NCBI GenBank assembly: GCA_013365325.1 | Contig: JABVXV010000221.1 | Coordinates: 44,057-108,056 of the forward strand | Origin: Dipetalonema caudispina | Lineage: Eukaryota; Nematoda; Chromadorea; Rhabditida; Onchocercidae | Direction: 5' to 3' | Length of the DNA stretch: 64,000 bases | Shown here: positions 10,529 through 23,682 of the stretch, piece by piece | How the letters are laid out: every line of letters starts with the position of its first letter | Position numbering within the stretch: the stretch's first letter is position 1 | Program-made: the position numbers and the translations under genes | The notes under the pieces: generated by a model | What the model was told of the DNA's origin: nothing | The model's input: only the letters and a program-made list of their open reading frames with translations | Database searches by the model: none

Positions 10529-13500
10529 CGTTGCGAGGAAGAAAAACCTTAAACAGTGACACTTTCACCGATAACGGAAAAATAAGACATACCCTCCAAT
10601 GACAATTCTTTGCCACTATTCATCTTCCTTATCTCATGCTTTCCGACTTGAAAACAACAATAAAACAGAGAAACACTTTTTTGCATTTAATACCGTTAAA
10701 ATAACTACTTAAAAAAGTGCCTGAATCATGGAAAATTTCCACTTCAAATCCCAAACATTAAATTTATTTTTCCTTTCTTATATCTCGAAATCATTATAAA
10801 GTGGATACACAATATGAAGCAAGAATGTCAAAAGTCAACAAGACTAGCAATACAATAAGTTCGAAGGACATGTCCACGTAACCTAGATTAAATGCCTTGA
10901 AAATGATAATGCAGCAACGGTATTTCTGCAACGTGAGAAAAATCCGGCTGGGAAATTTTCACGATCTTGACAGGCTACTTGGAAAATCATCGCAGAAAAG
11001 TCTCAAGTTTTTGACAATTTGATGGAGATTCATCCCCACCACCAACTGCGTTGCACCCTTTTCCTATCTATTTAATAGAAGAAAAAAGTTTGGAGCAAAT
11101 CTTCAGGACGGAAATAAAAGCTACAGTACATGAAGTTCCATGAAGAATGTGTATTCTCCACCCCGGAATACAACCGGAATTACCCAAGATCCCAGTATTC
11201 CTCCAGACTATCCCAAATTCCATCACCCAGAACCAAAACACCTAAACAATCCTACTCTTTCTAGAACTCTCTCCCTAAACAGCCTAATTCTCCAATTTCA
11301 CAACACACTCTCCTTCCACAACCAATCAATGTATCACGACAGCTGGTTTGTAAACATTGGGACAGGGACGCTTTGTAACTGGTACGTCCTATATGGAATT
11401 ATTTCAGAATCTACTAACATAGGAAATTAATTGGTTAATTAGAGTAATTAACAGGAATCATAATCATATGGATGAACCATGCATACTTCATTTAAGGGAG
11501 ACTGAGGTGGTATTTCTTGAACTGGAGGTAATTAGAGAAAAGTACAGCGATGACAATTACAAGAGTCATCATCGCAACCTAATCACAATAATCGTCATTG
11601 ATAATTAACGCTTATAAGGCGCTAAATAAATGACAAGTGATTAAGTGGAAATAATATATACGCAGGGAATTACTACTCTATTTATTAACTACCTGATAAA
11701 CCAAATAATTTACTACGAATTTAAGTGGATCGAAATTTGAATTTGAAATCTTTCGTAATATGACGAATTTTGTCTTGTCTTAAAATGGAAAAGAAGTTTT
11801 AACGACTATATCATAAGAAACACTGTGGAAAAGAGTTAATGTATCAAGAAAAATTCTAGTTTTTGGAAGCCTTTTATAAAGCGAAGTCACTGATTCAATA
11901 ACCAGGGAAAAACTTTGTATGTGAAATGGAAACTTGAACTGCATTTGATGGAGGATATCCAGATGGTTGAAAATTTTAGCTTCCTCTCACAACAAATTCG
12001 ACTATTAATCTTCGAATTCATGAATATGATTTTAAAAATAAATTTATGGAGGCAAATACAACGGATTCGAACATGAACAAGGGAGATGTGACAGCAAATA
12101 TCCCTTGATAATTGCTACATCTACGAATCCGTAATATTAAAATAATAAATTGTACCACAACATTTCAGGCATCATCGAGAGACTGAGAATGAGCTTATCA
12201 CTCGTGAATACGAGTAGTAATATCAATGATCAGTGTAATGAAGATGCTCAGGATATAAAAGCGTCTGATAAAAGAATCCTTAGTAGTATTCATTGGCCAA
12301 ATTTATTCTTAGCAAATGATAAATGGTTAACAACGATAGAGCCATCACTTTATAATTAAGAAATATTTGGAAAAGAGAAAAGGATGAGGAGTGGTGAAAA
12401 CACATCTTATTCATAGAGAATCAAAAGGCACTCAACTTATATTGTGTGTATTGGAAACATTCCCATTCCTAAATGCATTAAAAATTCAATTATTGAAAAG
12501 AAAAAAAACCAAAACCAAATCGTTTTTGGCTCAACCACTGTTACGTGCATACATTTAAAGTTTTCAAATGTTGTTTTAAGGAATGATTGAAACATTCGCA
12601 TATCATACAAAAGAATTCCAAACAAACAATTCCATCAGGACAATAATTGCAAATATCCTTATCAAAAACGGATTTTAGTAAACAAAGTTTGAAACACACA
12701 AAAATTACGAGTGAAAATATTAAACAATAAAAAAATTTAACCAACGAATGCTCGTTCTATAATTAAAATTTTCTTTCCATCTCCATCTCATCCTTTTCCA
12801 AAAAAATTTAAAAAACTGACGGGAACATATAATGCAAATACCTTCGAAAAGAATCAAGGCCCAAAATTCTCCCCTTGTAAAAACAGTTCCTTAAAAGGGT
12901 TAAATATTCCAACAGAATTATCTCTTTCCCGAAAAGATGTATCGGATTAGCAATTTATCGAACCAATCAAAAAATGTACATATGTTGATAAATTAAGTGT
13001 ATTGGCAGTTAGAGATGCCGCAAACTGCAGCGTGCCTTAATATCAGAAGTAATAAATTACAAACAACTGTCTTAATTTTTTAGTAAGGAATAATAACAAC
13101 GACATAAAACTCAAATGGGATCAATAATTAGGCAGATGACAGTCCAAAACTCAAGAAGTTATATCCGATAACTTTATCATCCAAGTATCCTTGTTTATTC
13201 TTTAAGAGGAGGAAAAAGAAGAGGAGAGGGGTGAAGAAAATTTTATGATATAATGTATCTGGAAGGATTTAATATTTCCATGAGAATTCTTTCTTCCCTG
13301 AAAATAATCATTAAATTTTTTCAGAAACTGATCAAATCTGCAATGGAAATATAGCGAACCAATCCAAAAGATAAAAAATTCTAAACCCTAAATTAGGTAA
13401 AAAGGATCAAATTAAGATTCTTTAATTACCTAACTTCTACACAGAATATTTTTCATCTTTTTTGAAAACAGAAGTAGACTTTGTTTCCTATCTGCACTTT

Positions 13501-13681
13501 TGGATTTTTATCCTCTGAATTAACGTGCAAGAAAAACTGAGGTGCACAATGTGTGATAAAAAAAAAATAGAAAAAAACAAAACAAAAATCAATCGGTTCA
13601 TTCAAATATTTGATATATAATAAACAATTTGCAGAACGAAGTGTAAGAAAGACAATGCTATGCCATCATCTTGAACTTCAA
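10529..13681. other. 3.1-kb spacer between RPL32 and the PWWP gene
   Basis: Mostly AT-rich with no conserved protein segment. It includes a C-rich, G-poor tract at about 11150-11340 and one small candidate open frame at 12189-12359. The rest (10.5-11.1 kb and 12.4-13.7 kb) shows nothing recognisable. Confidence 0.5.
12189..12359 (+). CDS. Possible small gene or terminal exon, 56 residues
   Basis: An open frame starting ATG at 12189, 20 bases after a good acceptor (CATTTCAG ending at 12168), and ending TAA at 12359. The predicted peptide (begins MSLSLVNTSSN, ends TIEPSLYN) is hydrophilic, without repeats, membrane segment or family resemblance. The acceptor could serve trans-splicing or could join an upstream exon that I cannot identify. 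Chance occurrence is quite possible in sequence of this composition. Confidence 0.25.
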   Translation: MSLSLVNTSSNINDQCNEDAQDIKASDKRILSSIHWPNLFLANDKWLTTIEPSLYN

Positions 13682-16600
13682 CTAATCCATTCCTAACGCT
13701 GCACACCGCACTTTGGATGCTGCCTTCAGAAGTTGTTCGAAACCAGTTCTGAAAAGAAATTGCTCATATTATCTATGACAAGTTCTTCAAACTTCAGGGT
13801 ACAAATTGTCAAACGATTACACTCATGTGATATTTGTTCACTGTATAGAGTAATTGGAAGATCAATTATTTTCAGACAACTAAAAGACATTAGAATAAAC
13901 AAGGCATATATTCTGTTGATTTTTACAGCTTAAATAAACTAGCTTAATTACTTAACCTATAGTTAATCCTACTCCCTTAATCATACTAACATATTCCCTT
14001 GACCAAGCTATTATTAGATATTATACTGATGAAACAATATAGGACCAAATATTATGTCTATAGGCGTCACTGTGAAGAGAAAATTTCACCAGCTACGACG
14101 AACTTTTTCCATAACATTTGAGGTTGAAATAATCAGAACAAGAGAAGAAGGAGGGTAAATTATGTCGTAAGAAGAATGACGAGTCTACATATAATTCATT
14201 GCATTATATGAATGTGATTTAGAGGAGAGCGATTAATTAAAATTCTCCACAACATCGTTCTGTTTGTTGCGATTTCTTAAATCTGATTAAATTCTGTCAG
14301 TGATGGATCTTTCCCTATGCTCGTTACGATTGGTACAAAAGAAAGAAAAAAAAACTGACAAATCCAAAGAATAGATCAATAGGCCTCAAAAAAAATTAAC
14401 ATATGCGTAGCACTTCAACCTACACTTTCCCATTAAATGGTAGAAAACGCTGCAAGCCAATGAAGTACCAGTTCGGAAAATAAACATCAAGGTAAATATT
14501 TACATGCTATTAAAAGTTTAACAATCATAAAAAGCTTACGTTGCACCAGTTTCATCACTTGGCTCGCTAGGAGTTTTCTCTGCTACCTTTGGCAATGCAT
14601 TTTCAAAAATCTCATTTGCTTCACTTCCAGAACAATAGCGAATCTGTAAACATGACAAATCTATCAAAATAAATTTAACGACAGAATCTCACAAAAGTGA
14701 CAAAAGTTACGCCATGTTTTGAATTCACGAACTTGAATAGCCTATGCATATTTTACTTCTCGGAGAAAACTGCTTTTAACGGCCCATGTCGAATCATCTT
14801 GAATACACATCACATGTATAATAAATACGTCAAACAGGTCTTGGTAATATCTCAAATTCAATCCCTTTTATCAAATATTGTTCAAAATGGCTATTAATGT
14901 CAGTCAAAAACAAACCTGTGTAATGGCAAAAATGATTGCTTCCGGTACTGCAACTGTGGTAACATAGTGAAGCCGTCGTAGTGATGACTTCATAGCGTCC
15001 TTGAATTTCGCAACAGTTGCATCCAAATGCTCAACCAATGAGATCGCGTCTGTTTCCGGTAATAAATCTCCTGAGAAAAAAAAAAGAAGTGATTAAAACC
15101 GGCAGATAATTTAAATTCTTATGAATATGATAAATTTTTTATGATCCAAATCCAAAAAAATGTATCTGAATTCGGAAACCTGGACAAATAAAACTCAAAC
15201 ACTTTTTCAAACTCTTGGAAAAATCAAATTATTTAAATTGGAAAGTTGAAAATATGCAATGAAATAGATAGCAATCCACTATATTAAAAGCTGTATAATA
15301 TATCATTTCAGTTTATCAAACTAACCAATATTTAGTTCAAAGTGCAGCGGTGCCATAACCGGTGGTTCATAACCAGCATGACGTGTGCATGTGAACTGAC
15401 CAGTCCAAATGGCCATCAAATGTCTTGCACACATTTCCGATTTGCATAATCGTAAGATTTCCTTAGGTGCCAAAACACTGCTTGATGCAGCTTTACATCC
15501 ATTTTCTCGGATGCTTGAATTTCCTGAACATAACAATTGTCTGAACGCTTCAATGCAAATCAATGTAAATCAATAAAAATTGTGATTTAGAGTAATACAC
15601 TTCTCAAATATATCATAATGTGGTCACAAGTCTAATGCATCTGCAAACTGATGACCTGAAGAGTTCACAGGCTACTGTATCTCATTATGCGTCCAGCGAG
15701 TAAGTGTATATCAGCATTAAATTGTAGCAAAATATATTTTATTTATACCATTCTTATCAAAACTGTTCCGTTCATCATCAAAAGGTCGATAACTGCCCTC
15801 AGCAATTTCATCAGCCTGCTGGATAGCTGCCTTTAGTTCTTCGTCCTCAATCTCCTGAAACATGATCACTGATTATTAAAAACGTTGAGAAAATAACACG
15901 ATGGAAATTGGAAACTGATAATTCCATCGTTGTCCGTCAATCGGAATTGACGAATATCGTACACATGACAACGGATCAGTATATTTTTCAAATTAAAACA
16001 TTCTTACTTGTTTTACTAATAATAATAAAGCGTGACAAGAAACTACTGACAATCATTAGCAATGTAGTCAGAAAAAATCAGACAAATCTTCCTGAATAAT
16101 AAAGTTCTCTTCAAATATATTTCACCAAAGGATACACTCGTGAGGCTTCGGAAACTGACTGAAGTCATTAAAGTTTAAAGCATAAAATCCAAAATAAATC
16201 TAATTCGAAAGAGTGGTTGAATAGTATCGAGTCACGATGACACACAAATCGGGAAATTTCAATTATGTAATCTGTGAACACATGAACACGTACAGCAAGT
16301 AAAGAAAAGGCGATATGAACCACTGTTGGCTTAGTCAGTCGTTAACGCAAATGAAGTTAAATTCATAAACTGCTCTAACTTACATCAACTTTTGCTTCCA
16401 CTGTGTCATAGAGATATATATTTTTCAGCAGCACCATGCGAGTCTTTTCTGAATTCAAACACCTAAACAAAAAATTTCGTTATATATCTCGAAGTTGAAT
16501 ACTCAACAATATTTGATACATAAGTAAATACAAAGCACCTCAACAACCTTAACTTACCATTCCGCATTAGCTGACATATCATCCAACGGTAGCTCAGTGC

Positions 16601-19600
16601 AAACACACGATTTATTGATGTTGTCCACTTTCAAAACCTAAACAAATCAAATTGACAAATACCTTGTTATCATGGGTCAAGGTGCTTTATCGATTATTCG
16701 CATGAAATACAACCTGGTAAAGCAACAACCTAATTAAAATAGTGACGAAGTTCGAAAATTCAATTTCAAATACCATGTTAATGAAGCTTATCACACCATC
16801 AAGAAAAATTAAAATCATTGAATATTTTGGAATTCATGAGTTTGATCATTTCCTTATAATCGTGATGGCGTATACTGCAGTAAACTGAATACGCGCCTGG
16901 ATTGTACAACTTGTTCAGATGAACAAAAAAACATAAAATGAAAAGTATTTAATAATAAAATTAACATACGAGAATAGGCCACTTGACGATACGACCGCTC
17001 CGTGCTCGATTAATCCAAGCTAGATCACCTTTACTTAAATTTTCCAATTTTTCGCTTAGTTCAGTTTCTAAATCTTTCATAACATCCGAAAATTTCTGCC
17101 TTTTTGCTACTGGAGATGGTGATTTATCCAAACGTCTCTTACCTAAAACTTTTCCGTTTGAAATATTTCTTGTTTTCTGAAAGCTTTCTCATTATCCGTA
17201 TTCCTTCCTTTACCAATAACAACTCCTAGATCTCTGAGTTTCCTTTAGGAAATTATTATGTTTTACATTTCACTTATCTCAATGAAGAATCACGTTTCCC
17301 ACAGTCCTGTTAGTGAAGAAGCATGTAAAAATCTTCAAGTTCTATGTCTCAATCAGATATGCTTGTAACCAAAAATTTATCAATTGTACTGAAACTCACC
17401 ATCGCGTTTATTTTCTCCTTCCTTTAACATTCCAGCTAATTTCGCTTCTACTTCACCATCAATAGACTGCAATTCATCTTCCAACCCACCTGTGGTACCT
17501 TTACCTTTCTTATCACGTCCCTGATGTGCATCATTTTCAGCATCAACCTTTGCTGTACCATTATCCTCAGTGTCTGATTTCTCCACGTTCATTTGTTCTC
17601 TGCGTTTGAAATATTTCATAACACTTTGAAGTGCCATACGTAGTTCGCAATTTCGTTCCTGAGTATGCAAACAAAGGGTGAAGCATTATATGCGAAGTAA
17701 TTTAAGGATATTATTGAAAATACGACATTAACAGAGTACGATATGAAGACTAGATCAAAAAAAAAACGATGGAATAATCCGACAATGCAATCATTTACTA
17801 ATAAAAAAACCAGCAGCAGAAATCGAAAGAAAAAAAATAATAATGGGATTTTGACTTGTAAATAAAAGCAAAGTAGCTGAAAAATAACGGCACAAAGCTG
17901 AGAAGATATACATGGAAATAATCACTGCAACAGTAATGACGGCGTCATAGCACTGTAAGATTGATTAAGAGAGCCGGGAAGCTTGTTGCATTTCTCCAGC
18001 TTCTAAGTTTGAATTTCAGTTTACAGTTTCGGGACTAATTCTTACTGCTGAACGTCAACATAAAATGATCAGCGAAAATATGGTTCAGACTTAAAGTCAT
18101 TAGAAATATAAGCTTAATTTACTGTTAGGAAAAAGGACCTTTCTGATAGCAGCTTCCAGATTTTTGCCTGTTAATTCGAATTTCTGACAAGCACTCAATG
18201 GATAACGCTCGGGTTTACAATTAAATTTTAGTGGAAAAGCATCCACCATTGCAAATTTCTTTTTCAATTCACGAATCTGAAATCATTCATTTTGTATTTA
18301 TTCCGTAACCAACACATATTGACAAGAATAACATTGGCAAATATACAAGAAATGATTTCAAAGAAGATTTATATACTAATAATCATGAAGATCAGATGAA
18401 TTCTAAATATTACTATTTGTGAAGTGAAAGAAAAATAGCTACTTATCCATCTTTTAGAAAAAGTACTAGTAAATGCATTTCAGCAATATATGATTCACTT
18501 TAAATCTTATTATTCCTCGAAAAGTAAGTAGCAGATTTCAAGGAGTCCAAGTACCTAAACTGAGTACCAGCTAAGTACTAAATTTTTTTCCATGAATCCC
18601 TTCAATTTCATCAAAACTTACCACAACTGGCCATTCTGAATGGTTCGGCATACTGAGCCAGACAACTTCACCAATACCCCAAACATGTGGTGCACTTGCA
18701 TTACTTGCTGTATCGCCGCTGCTTGCTGCATCACTATCTTTCTTAGTTTTTTTCACAAGGTCACCCAGAACGCTTTGCTTATTGATTTCACTCGCTTTAA
18801 ACACTGCTAATTCCTCTAAATGAATAACTGTTATAAGCATCGGTAAAGCATTTTTGGATTAAAAAAGTGTTTTTTGATGAACGTCCATTTTTCTGAATGC
18901 CTCGACTCCTCAGATAAATTCTCCTACATGCGTACATCATTTATTAAATAGAGAGAATTATAGCCCGTATGGTAACATATTTCGAGATATGATTAAGTTC
19001 ATTTCATATTAACGTTTTTTTTTTTTTTTTTTCAATTCGTATGAAAAAGAAATCAATCTTTTTATCCTCTCAAACAATTTCTAGTTGAATTTAATACACA
19101 GACTGCACCTGACATCTGATGATCCGCACCTAAAAGTCCACTTTTCTTCAATATTTCAAGTGCTGCTTTGTAGGCTTCCTTCATGTCATTCTTCGCTCCA
19201 GCAGGTAACTACAAGAAATAAAGATGACATTAATAGCAATCATCGAGTTTCAAAAGGATTATAAGGATTATAAGAAGGATTATAAATTCAGCAATTCAAG
19301 AGGGAAACTAACAGGTTCACTGCCAGTTAAAAGTCGAAGCTTTTGCGGCGGACAACTGAAAATTGACGACTTCAAATTTGAACTTTCGTCGATTGGCAAA
19401 AATGTGTATGTAACTTTTTTCGGATAGACGCAACGGACCTGAAACTTAGTAATTATTTCATGTTTTGGACAGCAGAAATAAGATGAAATTTATTTAATAA
19501 AAGGACAAGCCATCTTATCAATATCAGTATAACAGCAAAAACAAACCAGAGCTGGCCATTCCGGAAAACGTCGATATGGTGCCCAAACCACATCACCAGT

Positions 19601-20289
19601 TTTCAGATCAGCTGAAAAAAAGGTGTTAATTCAAACTTTCAGTGATGAGAACCACGTTCTACAAATAATATAAAAAATAATATAATCTGCAATGCTCGAC
19701 GCATAAAACCCGCATGTTCACATCAACTCCAGTCGATAGTACCAGTAAATTAAGGTTATTGCAAATGTCGCCACGATATTCCATGACATTTGAACAACTA
19801 TTAACAGCATATAAAAAGTAGCAGTGGTAAAGCATAAAAGTTGAAAAATTCCAGAATTGAGTCGTTCACATGCATACGGATACAGACCCACCCACACACA
19901 CAAAAACATATATGTATATATATATACACATATATATACATATATATAGTCCAAGATTTGACTAGATGTAAACGAGTAAAAATGCTTTAATGAAGTGTAC
20001 CTCAGCTTTACAGGAACTTTTTTCATACGACCGCAACAATAAGTAAGGCAATATCATACCAGTGAGTACAAAGGAAAGAAAGGTCAAGAGTGGTGCACAT
20101 TATAAAATACTGTAATGTCAAAGATTACCGAACCGCTGTTACCGCTATTACGAAGCAAACCTTGTTAAAACTAGAATTGCATCAGTAATTCAACGAGAAT
20201 TCACAGAAAATAATATAAACATGCAACATCGGTAAAACCATACAAAACTTACACGTTGGTGCTGAATTTCTCACAGGTCGCCGTCCCAT
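13682..20289 (-). CDS. Protein with three PWWP-like domains
   Basis: PWWP domains are chromatin-reader modules that commonly bind methylated histone H3 (K36) and DNA, so a nuclear chromatin role is inferred. Exons: 20253-20289, 19547-19611, 19313-19438, 19109-19208, 18622-18827, 18139-18276, 17400-17658, 16970-17187 (start uncertain), 16558-16637, 16384-16462, 15749-15854, 15326-15523, 14916-15070, 14540-14643 and 13682-13748, giving about 645 residues. Domain cores are GDVVWAPYRRFPEWPALV (about 17-35), GEVVWLSMPNHSEWPVV (about 162-178) and GDLAWINRARSGRIVKWPIL (about 364-383). All keep the WP of the motif but none has the full PWWP. Each core is followed by beta-rich sequence and then a helix-forming segment. 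The C-terminal 180 residues, with ARHLMAIWTGQF, are unassigned. The start MGRRPVRNSAPT follows no nearby acceptor. I do not recognise an established orthologue. The exon 7/8 junction is discussed in the findings. Confidence 0.85.
19015..19032. repeat. Poly-T tract
   Basis: A run of 18 T on the plus strand inside an intron of the PWWP gene. Confidence 0.9.
19911..19948. repeat. (TA)n/(CATA)n microsatellite
   Basis: Alternating TA and CATA steps within the first intron of the PWWP gene, preceded by a CACACACA run near 19890-19903. Confidence 0.85.
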
Positions 20290-23200
20290 TTTGTTATTTT
20301 GTTATCGTTTTTTTGAGATTTTCCACTTTATAGGATGTTGATTGAACGGAAATTTTTTATCCTGAAGTATTTTCAAAATTACAAAACCCTTATAATATTA
20401 AGCACATCAGTCAGATCATAGCTATTCTCACCAGCTTTCAAGATTGTTTAATAATCAAACGGCTACTACAGGAATACAATCACAGATTATCCAAGTCTTT
20501 TTAAATCTTGCATTTCTTTTCCTGAAATTTACCGAAAATTCCCAAAATCACATCATTACTACATGTTAATGATAGTCTAAAATCCTAAACCTAAATCCCA
20601 ATCTAAAGTGCAAAATCATTTGCATAACTTAAACAATGAAATGTGAAAATGTATGGTGATTTCTTACAACCATGCAATTTTAACAATAAAGCTATTCCTA
20701 ACAAAATATCAATATCCGGAAAAACACTTCCAAATACAAAGCATTCTAACGATACTATTCCGGATTGATAAACAACCAGTAAAATAAATTTACAGCTGAA
20801 TTTGTACACCATAACATTTCCAGGACCGCGATGAAATTTGTTATCCCATCGTTAAATTTGAGAAATGTTATCCTTCTGACAATCATATAAGCTATGTGGA
20901 GTTCTTTACATTTGAATAAAGGTTATCCAATAATTACTATAATCCGTACATGAAACAGAGACGAAAGGAAAAATTTAATGACTGTTTACTAATTGGTTTA
21001 ACAATTGAAATCCTGCAGAACTGCTTGTAAACACCCATTTTACCCTATTGATTTACAAGTTAATAGTAATCAGAAATCATTACCACAAATTTAACTTAAC
21101 ATGTTATAATAATGCCGGGAGATCATTGATAACTTCTGTTATGCTGGTCAGTACTGCTTCAACATATCCATCGATATAAAATAATTCCGAATAGATATTG
21201 GTATTAAATAATATAAGTTTAGATTTGCCACCAACACTAAACAAAATTGCTATACGGGCGTCGATGCCAAGTATCATCCCAGTGGTTTTAGAAAAGGCAC
21301 ATTAGACCTAAAAATCTTTGATTATAATGACTGCTGCAATAGGCAACGTTCCCATGCCAAAAACTGAACTTGCGACCTTTGACATTATACTTCAGACAAA
21401 GAAGATTGATTGAAAATGTGTAATAAGTAATGCTACACTTTAAAGACAGACCATGCAGAGCTTAAATCTCATGGACCTATAATCCTATTCAACTAAAATT
21501 CTCTGATCTAAATCATCAATAATTAGTTTGTAACCACCAATTATTAAAACTTGTCAATTTCTCAAATGACGAACTATATAAAATGAACAAACCATCAGCG
21601 ATATCTATATCAGTTCCCCCACCTACTTCCTCCAAATAATAATTCAATTATGCTTCGGAAAGATTTCCAAAAATTTCAAAAAATCGAAAGAAAATCCACC
21701 ATTGACTATCGTTTGAGACTTTAAAGTCTTAAATTTTCAAACATTTAATCTTATATTTGCTGGTTTTCTGCTTTTTCTCCCGCCTGAAAACATAAACGAG
21801 CTGCGGTCAAAAAAAAACTTTCGAAACTACAACAAATTGAAAAAATCGATCGTTAAATACTTTAAATTTTCAAACATCCAATTTCATACTGGTTCATTTG
21901 TAGCATGTTTTTTCACCTAGCCTGAAAATATAGAATAAGTTGAAGCTAAAAGCTCAGTGATCGGTCCATTCATTAGTATGCATAATTTTATAAATTAATT
22001 CAGATTATGCAAATATCCATCAGTTTTCTAGAGCGCTATTCCAGCGGTATTTAATTCCATTTATTTAATAAGAAAATAGAAGCATCACACATTCATAACA
22101 TATCAACATAATTTACATAATTACATAAACAAAATATACAATAATTATATAAATATAAATGAAATAATATCTTTTAGCAGCATGGAAAACTCTACATTTC
22201 TTTTACCATTCCCAAACATATAGTATTTCTTGAACTTATACTGTCTCACTGAAACAAGAAACTCTTAGTTTAGTTTACTTATGTTTTTCTACTACTACAA
22301 GTGGTGTTACTTATCTTATGCTTACAGAATTATTCAAGCAATAACAGAAGGGCACCGTTATAATAGATTCACTTTTCAAATAAACACATTGTCAATGATG
22401 TAGAAGAAATGAACAAACAGCATTATAATTTTTTAATGATGAATCTATTATAAATATGAAGGATTTTACGAAAATCGCTACGCCCCAACTTTGAAAACTT
22501 CTTTCCTTTAGAAGTCGAAAAAAATTTGCAAACTCTGAAATCTTGATATTTAGAAAAACATATTTAGTTTATCGTGGATTCCTGATAGAATTCAAACGAA
22601 CAACTAAAAAAACCAATAAAAAAATGTGAAAGATCAATTGGATTCGAAGAATCCAGTTAAAAAATGTACATACGAATTTAGATTTTCGTTCACAAGTATT
22701 TTTCTTTTACTTAATTTTTGACCACCATAATCATGATCTCAATGGTTCTAATCTTCAATGCCTATTGTATTCCGAATAAAATCTACAACAAGCAGAAACT
22801 AGTAAGTATGAATAGAAAACAAAAACTGCTAGAAGCATTAATACATATCATGAGGTAAATTTCACTAAATTTGAAAGAAACTCAATTCCGGCTATCGTTG
22901 GCCCAGCAGAAATATTACGATGATAGGAAGCATAGGGAGATATTAGCACAATATTAGCACAATATATCTTCCTCGACAAAACTTAAAGAATAAACGGTGA
23001 TTTTAAGATATACATATTGCAGGAAAAAACTAAACTGGTGAACTCAAATTAACTTGGAATAGAAATAAAATTTAAGAAATTTCCTAAATAGGCACAATGG
23101 AAAACTTGAGCAATACAATGCTCCATAGAAATTTCTAAAAAGAACCAGACATAAATGCACTAAAACCTAAAATTTCACAATCTCTTGTCGTTTTAAAAAG

Positions 23201-23682
23201 AAAACCGATTCTATATGACTCGTAAAACAAGTTCGTTTCTAATCTAGACGTGGAAAGGGCGCTAGAATCGAAAGTAATCCGTAAACTTAGCAATGGATGA
23301 GCTACACGGGATGGTTTCAAAAACACGAAGCATTTGTATCCATAAGCCCAAGAGAGACTGATGGACGGCCTGTCTCTTCAACGTATCGCTGCACTACGGT
23401 AAGGTAAAGAAAGCATTATATCATCAGAAGTACACTGCATAGCCGATGTTATACTAAAGAAATCGAGATAAGAAAATCGACTAGTTACTTCAATCATTAC
23501 AAAAAGGAACAGTAATTCTATGATTAATTTAACTTAAAATTCTACAAATTAAAATTTATAAGCTTTTCATAAACAATACCTAAAAAATCAAACATGTAAA
23601 ACATGTAAGTATTTGCTACGGTTTCCGTTCGGTTATCTAAAAAATTTGTGATTCATCTTCCCACTTTTTAACTGCTATCGCT
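20290..23682. other. 3.4-kb AT-rich spacer
   Basis: Lies between the 5' end of the PWWP gene and the 3' end of the SLC25A42-type gene, both on the minus strand. No conserved coding segment was found on either strand. The stretch at about 23150-23400 is visibly less AT-rich than its surroundings, but I could not assign it to any RNA or protein family. Confidence 0.5.

Noticed and set aside
19718..20026. 102-codon minus-strand frame with many Tyr and Val residues.
   Set aside because: It is a translation of the TA/CATA microsatellite in the first intron of the PWWP gene.
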